64,000 nucleotides of DNA from Calothrix sp. NIES-4105 (GTDB taxonomy: Bacteria > Cyanobacteriota > Cyanobacteriia > Cyanobacteriales > Nostocaceae). Shown one piece after another: positions 33,347 through 43,700 of this stretch. A program made the translations under genes and the position numbers. Location of the stretch: the NCBI RefSeq assembly GCF_002368415.1, contig NZ_AP018292.1, positions 124,001 to 188,000 on the forward strand, written 5' to 3'. The first letter of the stretch is position 1, and every line of letters begins with the position of its first letter. The notes beneath the pieces are model-generated. The model had not been told where the DNA came from. It ran no database searches and was given only the letters and a program-made list of their open reading frames with translations.

Positions 33347-33664
33347 ATGACACATACAAATTTAGATGTGGCGCCTGTCCAGCAGGTGGAAATCGTTGCC
33401 AACCAAGAGGCGCCTGATTTTGAAATCGACACGGAGCATTATCCCGAACTTGGAACTATTTATCGTCTCTGGCAAGGGTGGAATTTGCTTGGTATTTTTT
33501 ATTGTGACTCCACGGATGGTAAGTGGGTAACGCAATCAAGTTGTTCTAGTCGTGAATCTCGTTGTGACAATCCAGACCAAGCACAATTATTGATTGTTAC
33601 AGTTAGTGGTCTTCTTGCAGAAGGCGATTTTAGCCCGTTTGAAACTACGAACGGCGCCGAATAA
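33347..33664 (+). CDS. Hypothetical protein
   Basis: This encodes 105 residues: an N-terminal acidic stretch (VEIVANQEAPDFEIDTEHYPELGTIYRL), then YCDSTDGKWVTQSSCSSRESRCDNPDQAQLLIVTVSGLLAEG. The two-domain pattern (strand-loop-helix) is compatible with a small DNA-associated protein, but no family is recognised. It lies in the module B gene run. Confidence 0.55.
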   Translation: MTHTNLDVAPVQQVEIVANQEAPDFEIDTEHYPELGTIYRLWQGWNLLGIFYCDSTDGKWVTQSSCSSRESRCDNPDQAQLLIVTVSGLLAEGDFSPFETTNGAE

Positions 33665-33747
33665 AGTTTTCCCATCTCTTAACTTACAGGTGCCTGATTG
33701 TAGGCGCCTGTTTTCTTACACTTCATAAAATATCTTAGGTTTTGATT

Positions 33748-34470
33748 ATGGCTGATAAAAGCTCTTTGATTTCAGCGTCTGATGCTGAAGAGAATCAAAG
33801 CTACTGTACCCGTCAAGATGATGGAGTTAGTGGAATGACGGTAACTGCTTTAGCCGATTTTTGTGGAACAGAACAGCAAACAATAACCCAACTTCTTAAC
33901 CGTATGAGGGATTCTGACCCCATCACCAATGAACTCGCCGCGTGTCTGAAACCCTTTGCTGGTAATGATTGGAGGCTCATCACAAGCAATCCCGATGGTT
34001 CGGTTTTTATTATTGATGATGTTTGTCATGCAGTGCTTGAGTATTACGCTCTAGAAGCGCGCAAATACAGAGGAAAACAAGTAGCAATTAACAATTACCG
34101 AATGGTTGCTAGAGGCGGACTAAGAGTTTTCATTTGGTCACAAACAGGTTATGTTCCAGCAAAATTAACCTCTCAATCTGTGCTGAGTAAAGAGGAAGTC
34201 TCTGCTGTTATTACCACTGCCATTGAACAAGCATTGGCGCCAATTACCCAACGTCTTAACGCAATTGAACAACGACTCAAAGTACTTCCCGGCACCAAGC
34301 CGAAACGCCCCTGGACTTTAAGCGCTTCTACACCTGAAGCGGAAGTTCCAGATGATTATGTACAACTAGAAGATGGTTCTTGGTTGTCACCCGAAGCTTA
34401 CCAATCCATCTTGAGACAAAGTAGACGCTCTTTGCCTTGGGAGCTTAGGCGCCTGAAAAATACTGATTAA
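33748..34470 (+). CDS. Conserved plasmid-type hypothetical protein
   Basis: This encodes 240 residues from the ATG at 33748. An HTH-like N-terminal half (MTVTALADFCGTEQQTITQLLNRMRDSDPIT) is followed by VCHAVLEYYALEARKYRGKQVAINNYRMVARGGLRVFIWSQTGY. A coiled-coil AVITTAIEQALAPITQRLNAIEQRLK and a linker with a C-terminal aromatic tail complete it. The middle recalls phage antirepressor/Rha-like domains, but I cannot place it firmly. It lies in the run leading to vapE. Confidence 0.6.
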   Translation: MADKSSLISASDAEENQSYCTRQDDGVSGMTVTALADFCGTEQQTITQLLNRMRDSDPITNELAACLKPFAGNDWRLITSNPDGSVFIIDDVCHAVLEYYALEARKYRGKQVAINNYRMVARGGLRVFIWSQTGYVPAKLTSQSVLSKEEVSAVITTAIEQALAPITQRLNAIEQRLKVLPGTKPKRPWTLSASTPEAEVPDDYVQLEDGSWLSPEAYQSILRQSRRSLPWELRRLKNTD

Positions 34471-34545
34471 CCGCGCTTCTTCTATTACTAGGCGCCTGTT
34501 TAATAAATGGCGCCTCAACCAAATCTCACACTTCAAAAATAAATC

Positions 34546-34839
34546 ATGATTATTGAGCTATTCGACCGAGACGTTCAACTCATTTGTCAGAACATGGCAT
34601 ATATTCCAACACGGTTTGAATTGGAAGAAAGAAAAAACTGCTGTTCGTATGCAATTCGTAGCGACAGTTTAGGTTTCAAAACTGAAATGGATTTTATTAT
34701 TACCATTTTCAAATGCTGCGGTATTGAAGAATATATGTTTTTTCTTGGATATCAAAGATTTTTCATTGCTCTAAATGATTACGCTATCGCTAAAATCACT
34801 GAGTGGAACGTTAAAAAAGACAATTTCCTTCGGACATGA
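34546..34839 (+). CDS. Hypothetical protein
   Basis: This encodes 97 residues: MIIELFDRDVQLICQNMAYIPTRFELEERKNCC, a hydrophobic DFIITIFKCCGIEEYMFFLGYQRFF, and a basic tail. The CC pairs might bind metal, but spacing is unusual. No family is recognised. It is followed at 34875 by the tandem palindromes upstream of vapE. Confidence 0.45.
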   Translation: MIIELFDRDVQLICQNMAYIPTRFELEERKNCCSYAIRSDSLGFKTEMDFIITIFKCCGIEEYMFFLGYQRFFIALNDYAIAKITEWNVKKDNFLRT

Positions 34840-34874
34840 AAGTGCATACAAATACAGGCGCCCACCCACCGAAT

Positions 34875-34940
34875 TTGACAACCATTGGTTGTCAAAAACA
34901 TCGGCGCCCACCCACCAAAAATGACAACAAATTGTTGTCA
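34875..34940. promoter_or_regulatory. Tandem TTGACAAC-type palindromes upstream of vapE
   Basis: TTGACAAC-(CATTG)-GTTGTCAA (34875-34895) and TGACAAC-(AAATT)-GTTGTCA (34922-34940) sit in a direct repeat that starts GGCGCCCACCCACC. They lie about 160-225 nt before the vapE start and are probably its operators or a replication/partition site. Confidence 0.65.
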
Positions 34941-35100
34941 AAAAAACTAAACAATACGATTTGTAAAGTTCCTAGATTCGGTACGTCTGTATGCACAGAT
35001 AGTAGTATTATTAGGAATTAGTTGAATTTGAAAGCCTTTCGCGGTGCTACCAACACCCAAAGGCCGTATGTCCAGAACACCTTTACAGGAAGACACACAA

Positions 35101-37341
35101 ATGCATAATAACTATAATTTAGCAGTTTCCGCATCTGCTGAAAATACCGCTGCATCCAAAATTTTTATTGATGACGCTTGGGTATATGAGGATAAGTACG
35201 CGGCAAAACCCCAGCCCAAACAGACTTTATGGATTTCTCCCACTTCGGAAGTACCAGATTACTTAACAATATTTAACATTCGGCGCCTTGGAGACACCTC
35301 AGAAATAACTCCAGGCATTCATTACATCATTGCCGAACGACACACACCCGAAGAACTAATCAAACAATGTGGTTGGCACCTGCAGTTAGTAGAAGGCGCC
35401 GAATGTCTGGTGTATTCAGTACAAACATCCTTCACAGGTTTGTTAACTCACGAATCCTCAACAATCCAAGAAGCGATTCTTCAGATATTAGAGTTTGCCC
35501 AACCGTTTGAAGATTGGGTTACTCGTATTGAAGACCAACCATTAAGTATTCGGGAAGCTGCTAATGTCGCCCGCGCGGTAATAGCCAACCTCCCAGAACC
35601 AGCTAAAAGTATTGAACTTGCTGCATTAAGACGGAGATGTAACGAGGCGCCTTACAATTGGAACCAACTAATCACAGCCCTGGAAGCAGAACACCAAAAA
35701 GCGCGCGAGTCGGAGAGAGAACATGTTAAGCGCTCCTACGACAAAGAACCTGCTACTAAAGAATCCAAGCACTTACAGAAATTAAAGCTCATCGAAGAAA
35801 AGTGGGGCGCCAGTTTACAGTTCAACGAAGCACTACAACGTTTAGAACTAGATGGTAAGCATCTCCAACTGGACACCATCAAAACTAAAATCGCCATTGA
35901 ATTTAATATAGATATCGCCAAAGAGGATGCGATTGATATTCTGTTTTACCTCGGCGCCTCTCGTGGTTATCATCCCGTCCGTAATTATCTCAACCAAGTT
36001 AGTGTGCTTCATGCCAACGTTGATACAACCATACTGGATGAGATTGCAACTCGTTACTTTAACAATTCAGATGAGATTGCCAATATCTATATGAAGAAAA
36101 CATTGATAGGCGCCGTCGCGCGTATCATGGAACCTGGTTGTAAGTTTGATACGATAACCATTCTTTATGGATTACAAGGCGCCTATAAAAGTACCTTCTG
36201 GAGAAAATTAATAGGCGATGAAGTTTTTAGTGATTCGTTGGTTGATTTAGTTAACAAAGATGAATTGGCGAAGCTGCGGCGCTTCTGGGGATTAGAGCTA
36301 GCTGAGATTGACTATCTGTTTGGTCAAAAAGCAGTAGAGTCATTTAAACGATTTCTATCAGCACAAGAAGATACTTACCGTCCACCTTACGCGCGCGAGA
36401 ATGTAACTGTACCAAGAACCTGCTTCTTTGTTGGTACGACTAACAAAAAAGATATCCTTCAAGACCCCACAGGGAATAGACGGTACTGGGTGCTTGATGT
36501 TCGTACCAATCGTATTGATTATCTAAAACTCGAACAAGAACGAGATTTACTTTGGGCAGCCGCCGTCAAACTGTACCATGAAGGCGCCCAGTGGGATTTG
36601 ACCGAAGAAGAAAAATTATTATCTACAGTCAGCAACAAGGATTATGATTCCCAAGACGTGTGGACAGATTTAATCTCTAACTACATGTCGATTCGTCAGA
36701 AGGCGACTACTCTGGAAGTTATGACCGAGGCGTTACACATAGAACCAAGTCTATGTGACAACCAAAAACAACGTCGCGTAGTTAGTATTCTTCAACGTCT
36801 GGGTTATGAATCTAAGACTGTTTCTCGTGGAGGCGCCAAATTGCGCGCGTGGGTTTATTCTCCATCTCAAGGCGCCGATGTTACTCTAAGTTACCCTGAT
36901 GTTACCCCTGACGTTACCGCTCAAAATGAGTCTACACAGGACATTCAGACCTCGGTAACGCCAGTAACATCAAATAATCCAAACTTTCACAGAAAAGAAG
37001 AAATTGAACCAACTGTAAATTCTGGGGATTTAAATAAAAATGACGTTACCCGCGTTACCGCAAATAATGAAAACACTCAAAACCCTGATGATAACGACGT
37101 TGTAGAGAGTAACGCGATAGTAACAGAAGGAAGTCAGGCGCCTATTAACTATGAAAATCACAGTCTTGAAATCATCCAAGCTAATGCTGAAAATATCCGA
37201 ATCGCTCTAGCTGATGGTGAATTGGAGATGATTGCTGTACTCACCTTGTATTGGAGCGACGAGTTTAAATCGGCAGTGTGGGCGCAACTTACAGACGAAG
37301 AAGTTACTGCAATCGAACAACTCTCAACTGACTCGCAATAA
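35101..37341 (+). CDS. VapE/virulence-associated E-type primase-helicase
   Basis: This encodes 746 residues; the ATG at 35101 has AGGAAG upstream. The first ~250 residues are an uncharacterised part with an EAEHQKARESEREHVKRSYDKE helix. The VapE ATPase domain follows, with Walker A-like ILYGLQGAYKSTFWRKLI (355-371), LELAEIDYLFG, and TCFFVGTTNKKDILQDPTGNRRYW, the known VapE signature. The last ~200 residues are low-complexity. VapE proteins act with phage/plasmid replication. Here it is flanked by HTH and ParB-like genes, so it probably replicates the element. An upstream GTG at 35044 could extend it. Confidence 0.85.
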   Translation: MHNNYNLAVSASAENTAASKIFIDDAWVYEDKYAAKPQPKQTLWISPTSEVPDYLTIFNIRRLGDTSEITPGIHYIIAERHTPEELIKQCGWHLQLVEGAECLVYSVQTSFTGLLTHESSTIQEAILQILEFAQPFEDWVTRIEDQPLSIREAANVARAVIANLPEPAKSIELAALRRRCNEAPYNWNQLITALEAEHQKARESEREHVKRSYDKEPATKESKHLQKLKLIEEKWGASLQFNEALQRLELDGKHLQLDTIKTKIAIEFNIDIAKEDAIDILFYLGASRGYHPVRNYLNQVSVLHANVDTTILDEIATRYFNNSDEIANIYMKKTLIGAVARIMEPGCKFDTITILYGLQGAYKSTFWRKLIGDEVFSDSLVDLVNKDELAKLRRFWGLELAEIDYLFGQKAVESFKRFLSAQEDTYRPPYARENVTVPRTCFFVGTTNKKDILQDPTGNRRYWVLDVRTNRIDYLKLEQERDLLWAAAVKLYHEGAQWDLTEEEKLLSTVSNKDYDSQDVWTDLISNYMSIRQKATTLEVMTEALHIEPSLCDNQKQRRVVSILQRLGYESKTVSRGGAKLRAWVYSPSQGADVTLSYPDVTPDVTAQNESTQDIQTSVTPVTSNNPNFHRKEEIEPTVNSGDLNKNDVTRVTANNENTQNPDDNDVVESNAIVTEGSQAPINYENHSLEIIQANAENIRIALADGELEMIAVLTLYWSDEFKSAVWAQLTDEEVTAIEQLSTDSQ

Positions 37342-37478
37342 CTGAATGAATTTCTAGGCGCCGGAAAATCACCGACCATTCCTTAGTTCTACAAACCGTG
37401 AACTGTGGAAGTGGCGCCTATACACAAACATATGTACTAAAAATTCTTGCCAACAGTTTGTATTGCAGCGAGGGCGTT

Positions 37479-38558
<1,080 letters not shown>

Positions 38559-38737
38559 TTACAAATCACATACCACTGGTATAGAATTTGCTTTTCTCTA
38601 TCCCAAGAGATATAAAAGCATTTCTATCTTTTAACAGTGAAATTGGTGAGTTAGATTTTTTAGCCTAGTAATAACAATCAGGTGATTTAAATAACCTGGT
38701 TTTAATAACAACATACTATTATAATGCGCGATAAATT

Positions 38738-38965
38738 ATGGTTAGAGAAGAAGTGGCGCCTCCAAGGAATACTATTTCTCGAAAACATCTGATAAATAGT
38801 TTACTCACAGGTTTACTAATAGGTACATTAATAGGGGCGCCGATAGGTTGGTTCGTGCATCGCTTTTATTCTCAGCAAAAGTTAGCACAGTATTTACTCT
38901 GTCGCGAACGCAATCTTAATCAACCAGCAGCAGTTATTGATAATCTTTGCGGAACTTTATATTAG
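38738..38965 (+). CDS. Small membrane protein
   Basis: This encodes 75 residues. After a basic start, LINSLLTGLLIGTLIGAPIGWFVHRFY is a single transmembrane helix with glycine repeats. The C-terminus (LAQYLLCRERNLNQPAAVIDNLCGTLY) is soluble with two cysteines. No family is recognised. A terminator hairpin follows at 38986-39029. Confidence 0.55.
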   Translation: MVREEVAPPRNTISRKHLINSLLTGLLIGTLIGAPIGWFVHRFYSQQKLAQYLLCRERNLNQPAAVIDNLCGTLY

Positions 38966-38985
38966 TAGCTGATTGAATACTTTAT

Positions 38986-39029
38986 ATTCCCGTCTTCCTT
39001 AATCGAGGAGTCGGGAATTTTACATTTTT
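38986..39029 (+). terminator. Intrinsic terminator
   Basis: ATTCCCG (38986-38992) pairs with CGGGAAT (39012-39018), followed by TTTACATTTTT. It ends the small membrane-protein gene. Confidence 0.7.
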
Positions 39030-39237
39030 AATTAACTATATACGTTTATACACTTATTAAAACAGGGCAGAGGCATAAAACGCACCCTAAGAGATTTAAA
39101 TAGTGCATTATAGTGATGATTAGTACTAATTTGAACTATTGCTTTAGGCGCCACGAATGCTTACTATTGTGCGTTCAATATATAAAATGGTTACAACTAG
39201 AAGTAAAATTTAAGTATAAATACGTAAAATTTGTGAT

Positions 39238-39591
39238 TTGCTTAAAACATATTATTTTGTACAAAAAGTAAAAATTTTTCAGAGAATTATCGGACAGAAA
39301 CCACCACTTAGAGAGCGATACCTAACACATGTAGTTGAACTAGTTAATGAAGGAAGTGAAGATGAATCCCAACAGAAGGAAGGAACCTGGGGTATTTTTA
39401 GATGGGTTAAGGTTCATTGGATTGCTGACTTCAGGCGCCCTAAGTATATTCCTCTTGATAAAGACGTAGTAATGAAAGTTGACTGGGGATGGTCTGACAC
39501 TAAAGCCAAATTACTAAATAGTCCAAACTTAATGTCTCAGTGGGGAACTATTGACAACTTGAGAACACATTTAAGAAGTGTATTTAACTAA
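39238..39591 (+). CDS. Hypothetical protein, start uncertain
   Basis: This encodes 117 residues from a TTG at 39238 with no clear ribosome site, so the start is doubtful. The sequence is basic at first, then YLTHVVELVNEGSEDESQQKEGTW, and WVKVHWIADFRRPKYIPLDKDVVMKVDWGWSDTKAKLL. The Trp-rich second half is beta-like. I do not recognise it. Confidence 0.4.
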   Translation: MLKTYYFVQKVKIFQRIIGQKPPLRERYLTHVVELVNEGSEDESQQKEGTWGIFRWVKVHWIADFRRPKYIPLDKDVVMKVDWGWSDTKAKLLNSPNLMSQWGTIDNLRTHLRSVFN

Positions 39592-39624
39592 TTTTTCCTG
39601 TGAAGGATAGGCGCCAACAATTGT

Positions 39625-39654
39625 AAATACTTAAACATCTAGATACCTAAATAC
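39625..39654. repeat. STRR heptamer repeat
   Basis: Units aaatact-taaacat-ctagata-cctaaat lie after AGGCGCCA and before AGGTGCCT. Confidence 0.6.
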
Positions 39655-39800
39655 AGGTGCCTGTCCTAAGAATGGTCGCCAGAAAAAAGCTTGCTGCATA
39701 AGCATTTAAGTTAGTTTTATTAGCTCTTGGTCGCCAGTATATATAATACTTTTTCTTGCCTAGGTAAGAGGCGCCGTTCCTTGTGGAGAGATATTTTATT

Positions 39801-39886
39801 GGCGCCAAAGCAGCCAGACGGTACAATTCACGAATAATCAAGGGCGCTTGCTGCCAACTGAGCGTGAGAGACTTCGGCGCCTAAAG
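39801..39886. repeat. Duplicated segment, first copy (second at 41227-41310)
   Basis: GGCGCCAAAGCAGCCAGACG is followed by GTACAATTCACGAATAATCA and a less conserved part ending near GACTTCGGCGCCT. The same sequence is 1.4 kb away at 41227-41310. Together with the duplicated PadR-like genes it indicates a local duplication. Confidence 0.75.
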
Positions 39887-39947
39887 TCACTTCTTCAGTA
39901 CATTACAACTATTAGCTAATAAAGTCGCGCCAACTTTCTCCATTCCC

Positions 39948-39988
39948 AAATACTTAAATACTTAGGTATCTACAAGTCCTGGTATAGG
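39948..39988. repeat. STRR heptamer repeat
   Basis: Units aaatact-taaatac-ttaggta-tctacaa and then GTCCTGGTATAGGCGCC, closely similar to 30009-30048. Confidence 0.6.
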
Positions 39989-40081
39989 CGCCTGCATCAA
40001 GTAAAGCACGCTATCTCTTTTAATCGGTGCGTGTAATATTTTATGCGACACCCACCAAACGTGCGTGCGCTTCGGCGGCTG

Positions 40082-40345
40082 CTACTCTCCCAAAGTTTGT
40101 TTACCTTTAGGAGTCAATCCGTAAAATCGGCGCCTTTTTCCTCCGTACTCTGGTTCTTCTTCTACCCACCAAGAAGAAATAAACTCGTTTGTCTCTAGCC
40201 AATCTAAATTAGGATAAAGACTGCGAATGGTCAAATCAGAATTATAAAGTTTGTTAAATTTTTCTTCGATCTTCGAGCTATAAAGTGGTTTTTCTTCTAA
40301 AGATTTTAATAGAAGCACATCAATTTTGTTCAGTTTTTTACTCAT
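40082..40345 (-). CDS. PadR-like winged-helix protein
   Basis: This encodes 87 residues: NKIDVLLLKSLEEKPLYSSKIEEKFNKLYNSDLTIRSLYPNLDWLETNEFISSWW then the wing YGGKRRRFYGLTPKGKQTL. This is a short PadR/MarR-like wHTH, in which a protein dimer represses or activates genes. The copy at 42222-42485 is ~90% identical and a broken copy lies at 59127-59393. Confidence 0.8.
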   Translation of the reverse strand: MSKKLNKIDVLLLKSLEEKPLYSSKIEEKFNKLYNSDLTIRSLYPNLDWLETNEFISSWWVEEEPEYGGKRRRFYGLTPKGKQTLGE

Positions 40346-40432
40346 TGAACACTTTAATATCTACCACTCTATAATACCAATTGCTTACGAATATCAAACA
40401 TCGGCGCCATTTACGCTGATGGAGGTGGGCGC

Positions 40433-41083
40433 CTATTGATTAGTACTATATATTTTCCGGCACCCATAAGAAGCAACTCCAATTATACCCATAGCAATAA
40501 TTGCCGTTGATAAAGATGGTTCTGGTACTGTTTGAGGTGTAACGATTAAACCTTTAATTAAAGGCATACCTGTTGTGGGAGCAGTAGGGTCTGTACTGTT
40601 GAGCGTAATGTTTTCTAAAAGGTTGAGTGTTCCAGTGGCGCCATTGAATCTACCTGTTCCACCAGTGATACTTAACGTATTAGTTACATTTCCTACAAAG
40701 TTTTGAAAATCAAGTGTAGCAGTACCTCTAGCAGTTCCAAATATTTGGTCTTGCCCCGGACCAAATATTGTAAAATTACCTGTAGGTAAGTCGGGTAAAC
40801 CGAACTCTGCTGGGTTTGGACTAATTGTAATTACACCTGTTTGCGAGTTGAAATCACCATAACCTACATTAACTAACCGATTAAGACCATACGGCGCCTT
40901 ATCATTTTCTGCTTGGCTTGTTATTCTTAAAATATTTGCCGTAATGGGTACAAGGGTAGTTTCTGAGGTATAAGTGGTTTCAAACGGATACTGAATCTGT
41001 GCCAGTGCGCTTTTTACATTTGAACCTAAACTGAATGCAGTGAGAACTATTGGAACAAGCCATGCAGTGAGTGGACGTAGCAT
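40433..41083 (-). CDS. PEP-CTERM-type exported protein
   Basis: This encodes 216 residues. An N-terminal signal (VPIVLTAFSLGSNVKSALA) precedes an allene-oxide/dirigent-like beta domain with GTARGTATLDFQNFVGN and GGTGRFNGATGTLNL repeats. The C-terminus is VPEPSLSTAIIAMGIIGVASYGCRK, the PEP-CTERM sorting motif, hydrophobic helix and basic end. It would be processed by an exosortase. A leftward strand arrangement places it near PadR-like genes; no clear partner is seen. Confidence 0.8.
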   Translation of the reverse strand: MLRPLTAWLVPIVLTAFSLGSNVKSALAQIQYPFETTYTSETTLVPITANILRITSQAENDKAPYGLNRLVNVGYGDFNSQTGVITISPNPAEFGLPDLPTGNFTIFGPGQDQIFGTARGTATLDFQNFVGNVTNTLSITGGTGRFNGATGTLNLLENITLNSTDPTAPTTGMPLIKGLIVTPQTVPEPSLSTAIIAMGIIGVASYGCRKIYSTNQ

Positions 41084-41226
41084 AATTTACGTTTCCGGGT
41101 AGGCGCCTACAGTTTTAACTTATTTTTCATCATTGGGTAAAAAAGAAACTTTAACAATTAATTTTTATAAATCAAACGGAAGTACCCGCTTCAGACAAAA
41201 TTAATTAGAATGCTTATAGTATAAGT

Positions 41227-41310
41227 GGCGCCAAAGCAGCCAGACGGTACAATTCACGAATAATTAAGCGCTTGTTGCTAACTACAGTAAAAAACTTCGG
41301 TGCCTGAAGT
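41227..41310. repeat. Duplicated segment, second copy (first at 39801)
   Basis: It repeats the GGCGCCAAAGCAGCCAGACG block and the following bases with small changes (AATTAAGCGCTTG instead of AATCAAGGGCGCTTG). Confidence 0.75.
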
Positions 41311-41345
41311 TAATTTAGTAGTACTTTAAAACTATTGAATAATTT

Positions 41346-41366
41346 TTGACAACGCCCCGTTGTCAA
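41346..41366. promoter_or_regulatory. TTGACAAC-type palindrome
   Basis: TTGACAAC-(GCCCC)-GTTGTCAA is perfect but has a GC centre, unlike the AT centres elsewhere. It is in a 500-nt gap between leftward genes with no nearby start. Confidence 0.55.
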
Positions 41367-41593
41367 ATTTGTACGGGTCGGGCAACAATGCTTAAGTCGG
41401 GAAATGGCGTGGTTTCCAATACCTAAAAACACTCTTTATTCACTGCGGCTAAGGCGCCTACGTATAGGTCAGCAGCGTTAACGATAAATAACATAACCCA
41501 GGTTGTCCGTTTTTGTGACAACTTATAGGCACCAGTAATCTTTTTTTGATACAAGAAGAGCGCAACTCGTGTAATATCTTTGGCGCCGCTGAG

Positions 41594-42028
41594 TTATAAG
41601 TTCTCTTGTGTTGATACAAATTGTGCAAATAACTCTGCTCCTGTCATATCCTTAGTTTCATTGGCAAAAGAATAATATTCTGGCTTTTCGTCAATAAATA
41701 CTTGATGTTCTAAAATAAAACCTTCGTTATTATCGAAGATTCCAACAGGTATGAAGTATTGGTTATTTTGCTTCAACTTATAAAATAGGTGGCTACCACA
41801 CTTCTGACAAAATCCACGTTCTGCCCATTCGGAGGATTGATAAACGCCGATACTCTCTTCTCCTTCAAAGCTAATATCACTGCCACAATCAACAACTAAT
41901 AAAGCTCCTCCGCCCCATTTTCTGCACATATTGCAATGACAGGCGCCTACGTGATTACTTATACTGGTCGTGGATATGTTTACCGCTTTACACAAGCAAC
42001 TGCCTTTGGTAACTCTAGCATCGGACAT
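41594..42028 (-). CDS. GFA-family (glutathione-dependent formaldehyde-activating-like) protein
   Basis: This encodes 144 residues with AGGAGAGAAGAAC before the start. Zinc ligands are in place: C11-x-C13, C30-x-C32-x2-C35, and a later CQKCGS pair. The fold GSCLCKAVNIS, HCNMCRKWGGGA, GFCQKCGSHLF is that of GFA/CENP-V-like zinc proteins. Members add glutathione to aldehydes or have unknown roles. It is not in an obvious operon. Confidence 0.85.
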   Translation of the reverse strand: MSDARVTKGSCLCKAVNISTTSISNHVGACHCNMCRKWGGGALLVVDCGSDISFEGEESIGVYQSSEWAERGFCQKCGSHLFYKLKQNNQYFIPVGIFDNNEGFILEHQVFIDEKPEYYSFANETKDMTGAELFAQFVSTQENL

Positions 42029-42221
42029 GTTCTTCTCTCCTGTGCCTTAAAGCATAACTATGTATTATACAGACAGTTGACATCTTAAGTGCGTTTTCAA
42101 CAAGAGCATTTTTTTTATGTGAAAGCTTAGTTATCTAGTACTTTGTCGCTTCGCGCGCCGGAGAGGTACCTTACACAATTTTTTCTTTTATACAAAGGTA
42201 TCCAGGCATGTGCCACTACTC

Positions 42222-42485
42222 TCACTCTCCCAAAGCTTGCTTGCCCTTTTCGGTCAATCCATAAAATCGGCGCCTTTTTCCTCCGTACTCTGGTTCTTCT
42301 TCTACCCACCAGGAAGAAACAAACTCGTTTGCCTCTAACCAATCAAGATTAGGATAAAGACTACGAATTGTTAAATCCGAATTGTAAAGTTTGTTAAATT
42401 CCTCTTCAATCTTTGAGGCATAAAGCGGTTTTTCAGCTAGTGATTTTAATAAAAGCGTGTCTATCTTATTAAGTTTTTTACTCAT
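42222..42485 (-). CDS. PadR-like winged-helix protein (second copy)
   Basis: This encodes 87 residues, nearly identical to the 40082 product (SLAEKPLYASKIEEEFNKLYNSDLTIRSLYPNLDWLEANEFVSSWW). The gene is ~2.1 kb from its twin, with homologous flanks (39801/41227). Being intact and little diverged, it probably arose by a recent duplication. Confidence 0.8.
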   Translation of the reverse strand: MSKKLNKIDTLLLKSLAEKPLYASKIEEEFNKLYNSDLTIRSLYPNLDWLEANEFVSSWWVEEEPEYGGKRRRFYGLTEKGKQALGE

Positions 42486-42515
42486 AAGGCGCCAATTTCA
42501 ACTTATTGCAATTAA

Positions 42516-43034
42516 TCAAAGTAAAGCTTTCTCAACCAAGTTTAGTTGAGAAACAATCCGCGCGCTAACACTCACGGCGCCTGCCGCTGCAATTTCTTCT
42601 CTGTCTGAATGGGTTAGAAGTTCTTTGAGTAAAGATTTTAAGACTTGTCTATTGGAGATAAATTCTTCGGTGTATAAATCATCTTGCGATAAAACAGCTT
42701 TTAAATGAGGAATAGCTGTCTCAGTCGGCGCCAGTAATCTATTTTTTATACACGCTCTAGCAACTCGTGTAATATCTTTGGTGCCTTCTCCTAAGTTTAA
42801 AGCCTCGATATTTAACCGTGCTTCTCGGTTGAGAGATATACGTAAAGTTGTTAGGCGCCCAAGTAACGGTAAGTCAGTTAATAGTTTACCCATTAGTGGA
42901 CCCCAATCTAAGCCGGTGCCGATGTTTCCCCCAACCTCATCTTCGGCTGCTACAGCTTGCCGCATATACTCAGGGTCAAGCATCAAATCAAGGGGATTAG
43001 AAACATCGTGGATTTGTTCTTTTAGGTTGTCCAT
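42516..43034 (-). CDS. Conserved hypothetical protein, paralogue of the 1.7-2.2 kb protein
   Basis: From ATG 43034 (with AAGGAGG, 5 nt before) it encodes 172 residues. It shares GLDWGPLMGKLLTDLPLLGRLTTLRISLNREARLNIEALNLGEG and EEFISNRQVLKSLLKELLTHSDREE with the product at 1665-2174. The C-terminus has a helix rich in Ala/Val. It starts 2 nt after the end of the GNAT-like gene, so the two form an operon. The function is unknown. Confidence 0.7.
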   Translation of the reverse strand: MDNLKEQIHDVSNPLDLMLDPEYMRQAVAAEDEVGGNIGTGLDWGPLMGKLLTDLPLLGRLTTLRISLNREARLNIEALNLGEGTKDITRVARACIKNRLLAPTETAIPHLKAVLSQDDLYTEEFISNRQVLKSLLKELLTHSDREEIAAAGAVSVSARIVSQLNLVEKALL

Positions 43035-43036
43035 CT

Positions 43037-43597
43037 TTAACCTCCTTGTAAGCGTTGGCGCCAAGCCGGATACTCAAAGTATACTAATTCATCGTAATCT
43101 TCATCTGTTCCTAGGTCATACATACCACGATTGTCATAAAACTTTTTAGAATCAGGGAAAGAATGTAACCCAACCCTACCCTCGTAACCAAGCTCTAAGC
43201 TTCTTTCTCTTGTAAATAGCAGTAGCGCTGTTCCAACACCTCGAAGTTTTGGGGGATTTTGAATAACTTTTCTGTTTAACGGCGCCGTTGCGATGTAGTA
43301 TATATAAACCAAACGCTTCCGGCGTGTAATTTGTGAACCGTGCATAGTAGTTTCTATAACCAGTAAGCCTTCAGTTTGGTTTTTATACTCAACTGCGTAA
43401 CCTTCATAATTGTCATATCTGGAAACCATTCTAAGCTTTATCATCAAATCCCATAATTTATCTTCCTGTTTATATTGTGTAAGTAACCCAACCCATTGAT
43501 TTTCAAAGTCTTCAACATGCTTGGTCGCCAAATTCATAATTGTTGCTTCTACGGTTGAGTTATCGGCGCCTCTGTTCAAATAAATGTTCTTTGACAC
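43037..43597 (-). CDS. GNAT-like acetyltransferase
   Basis: This encodes 186 residues from a GTG (GGGG upstream). The acyl-CoA-binding motif RGVGTALLLFTRERSLELGYEGRVGLHSFPDSKKFYDNRGMYDLG is characteristic of GNAT enzymes. The N-terminal half carries strands and a long helix. The acceptor cannot be deduced. It is translated just upstream of the 42516 gene. Confidence 0.75.
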   Translation of the reverse strand: MSKNIYLNRGADNSTVEATIMNLATKHVEDFENQWVGLLTQYKQEDKLWDLMIKLRMVSRYDNYEGYAVEYKNQTEGLLVIETTMHGSQITRRKRLVYIYYIATAPLNRKVIQNPPKLRGVGTALLLFTRERSLELGYEGRVGLHSFPDSKKFYDNRGMYDLGTDEDYDELVYFEYPAWRQRLQGG

Positions 43598-43700
43598 TTA
43601 TTGCCCCTGGTTTTCAGATTATAAGTATTTGATGAGTTTCATGCACTATTTTAATATTTATAAAACTTTTTATCTTTGATATTACCGCATATTTACATCT

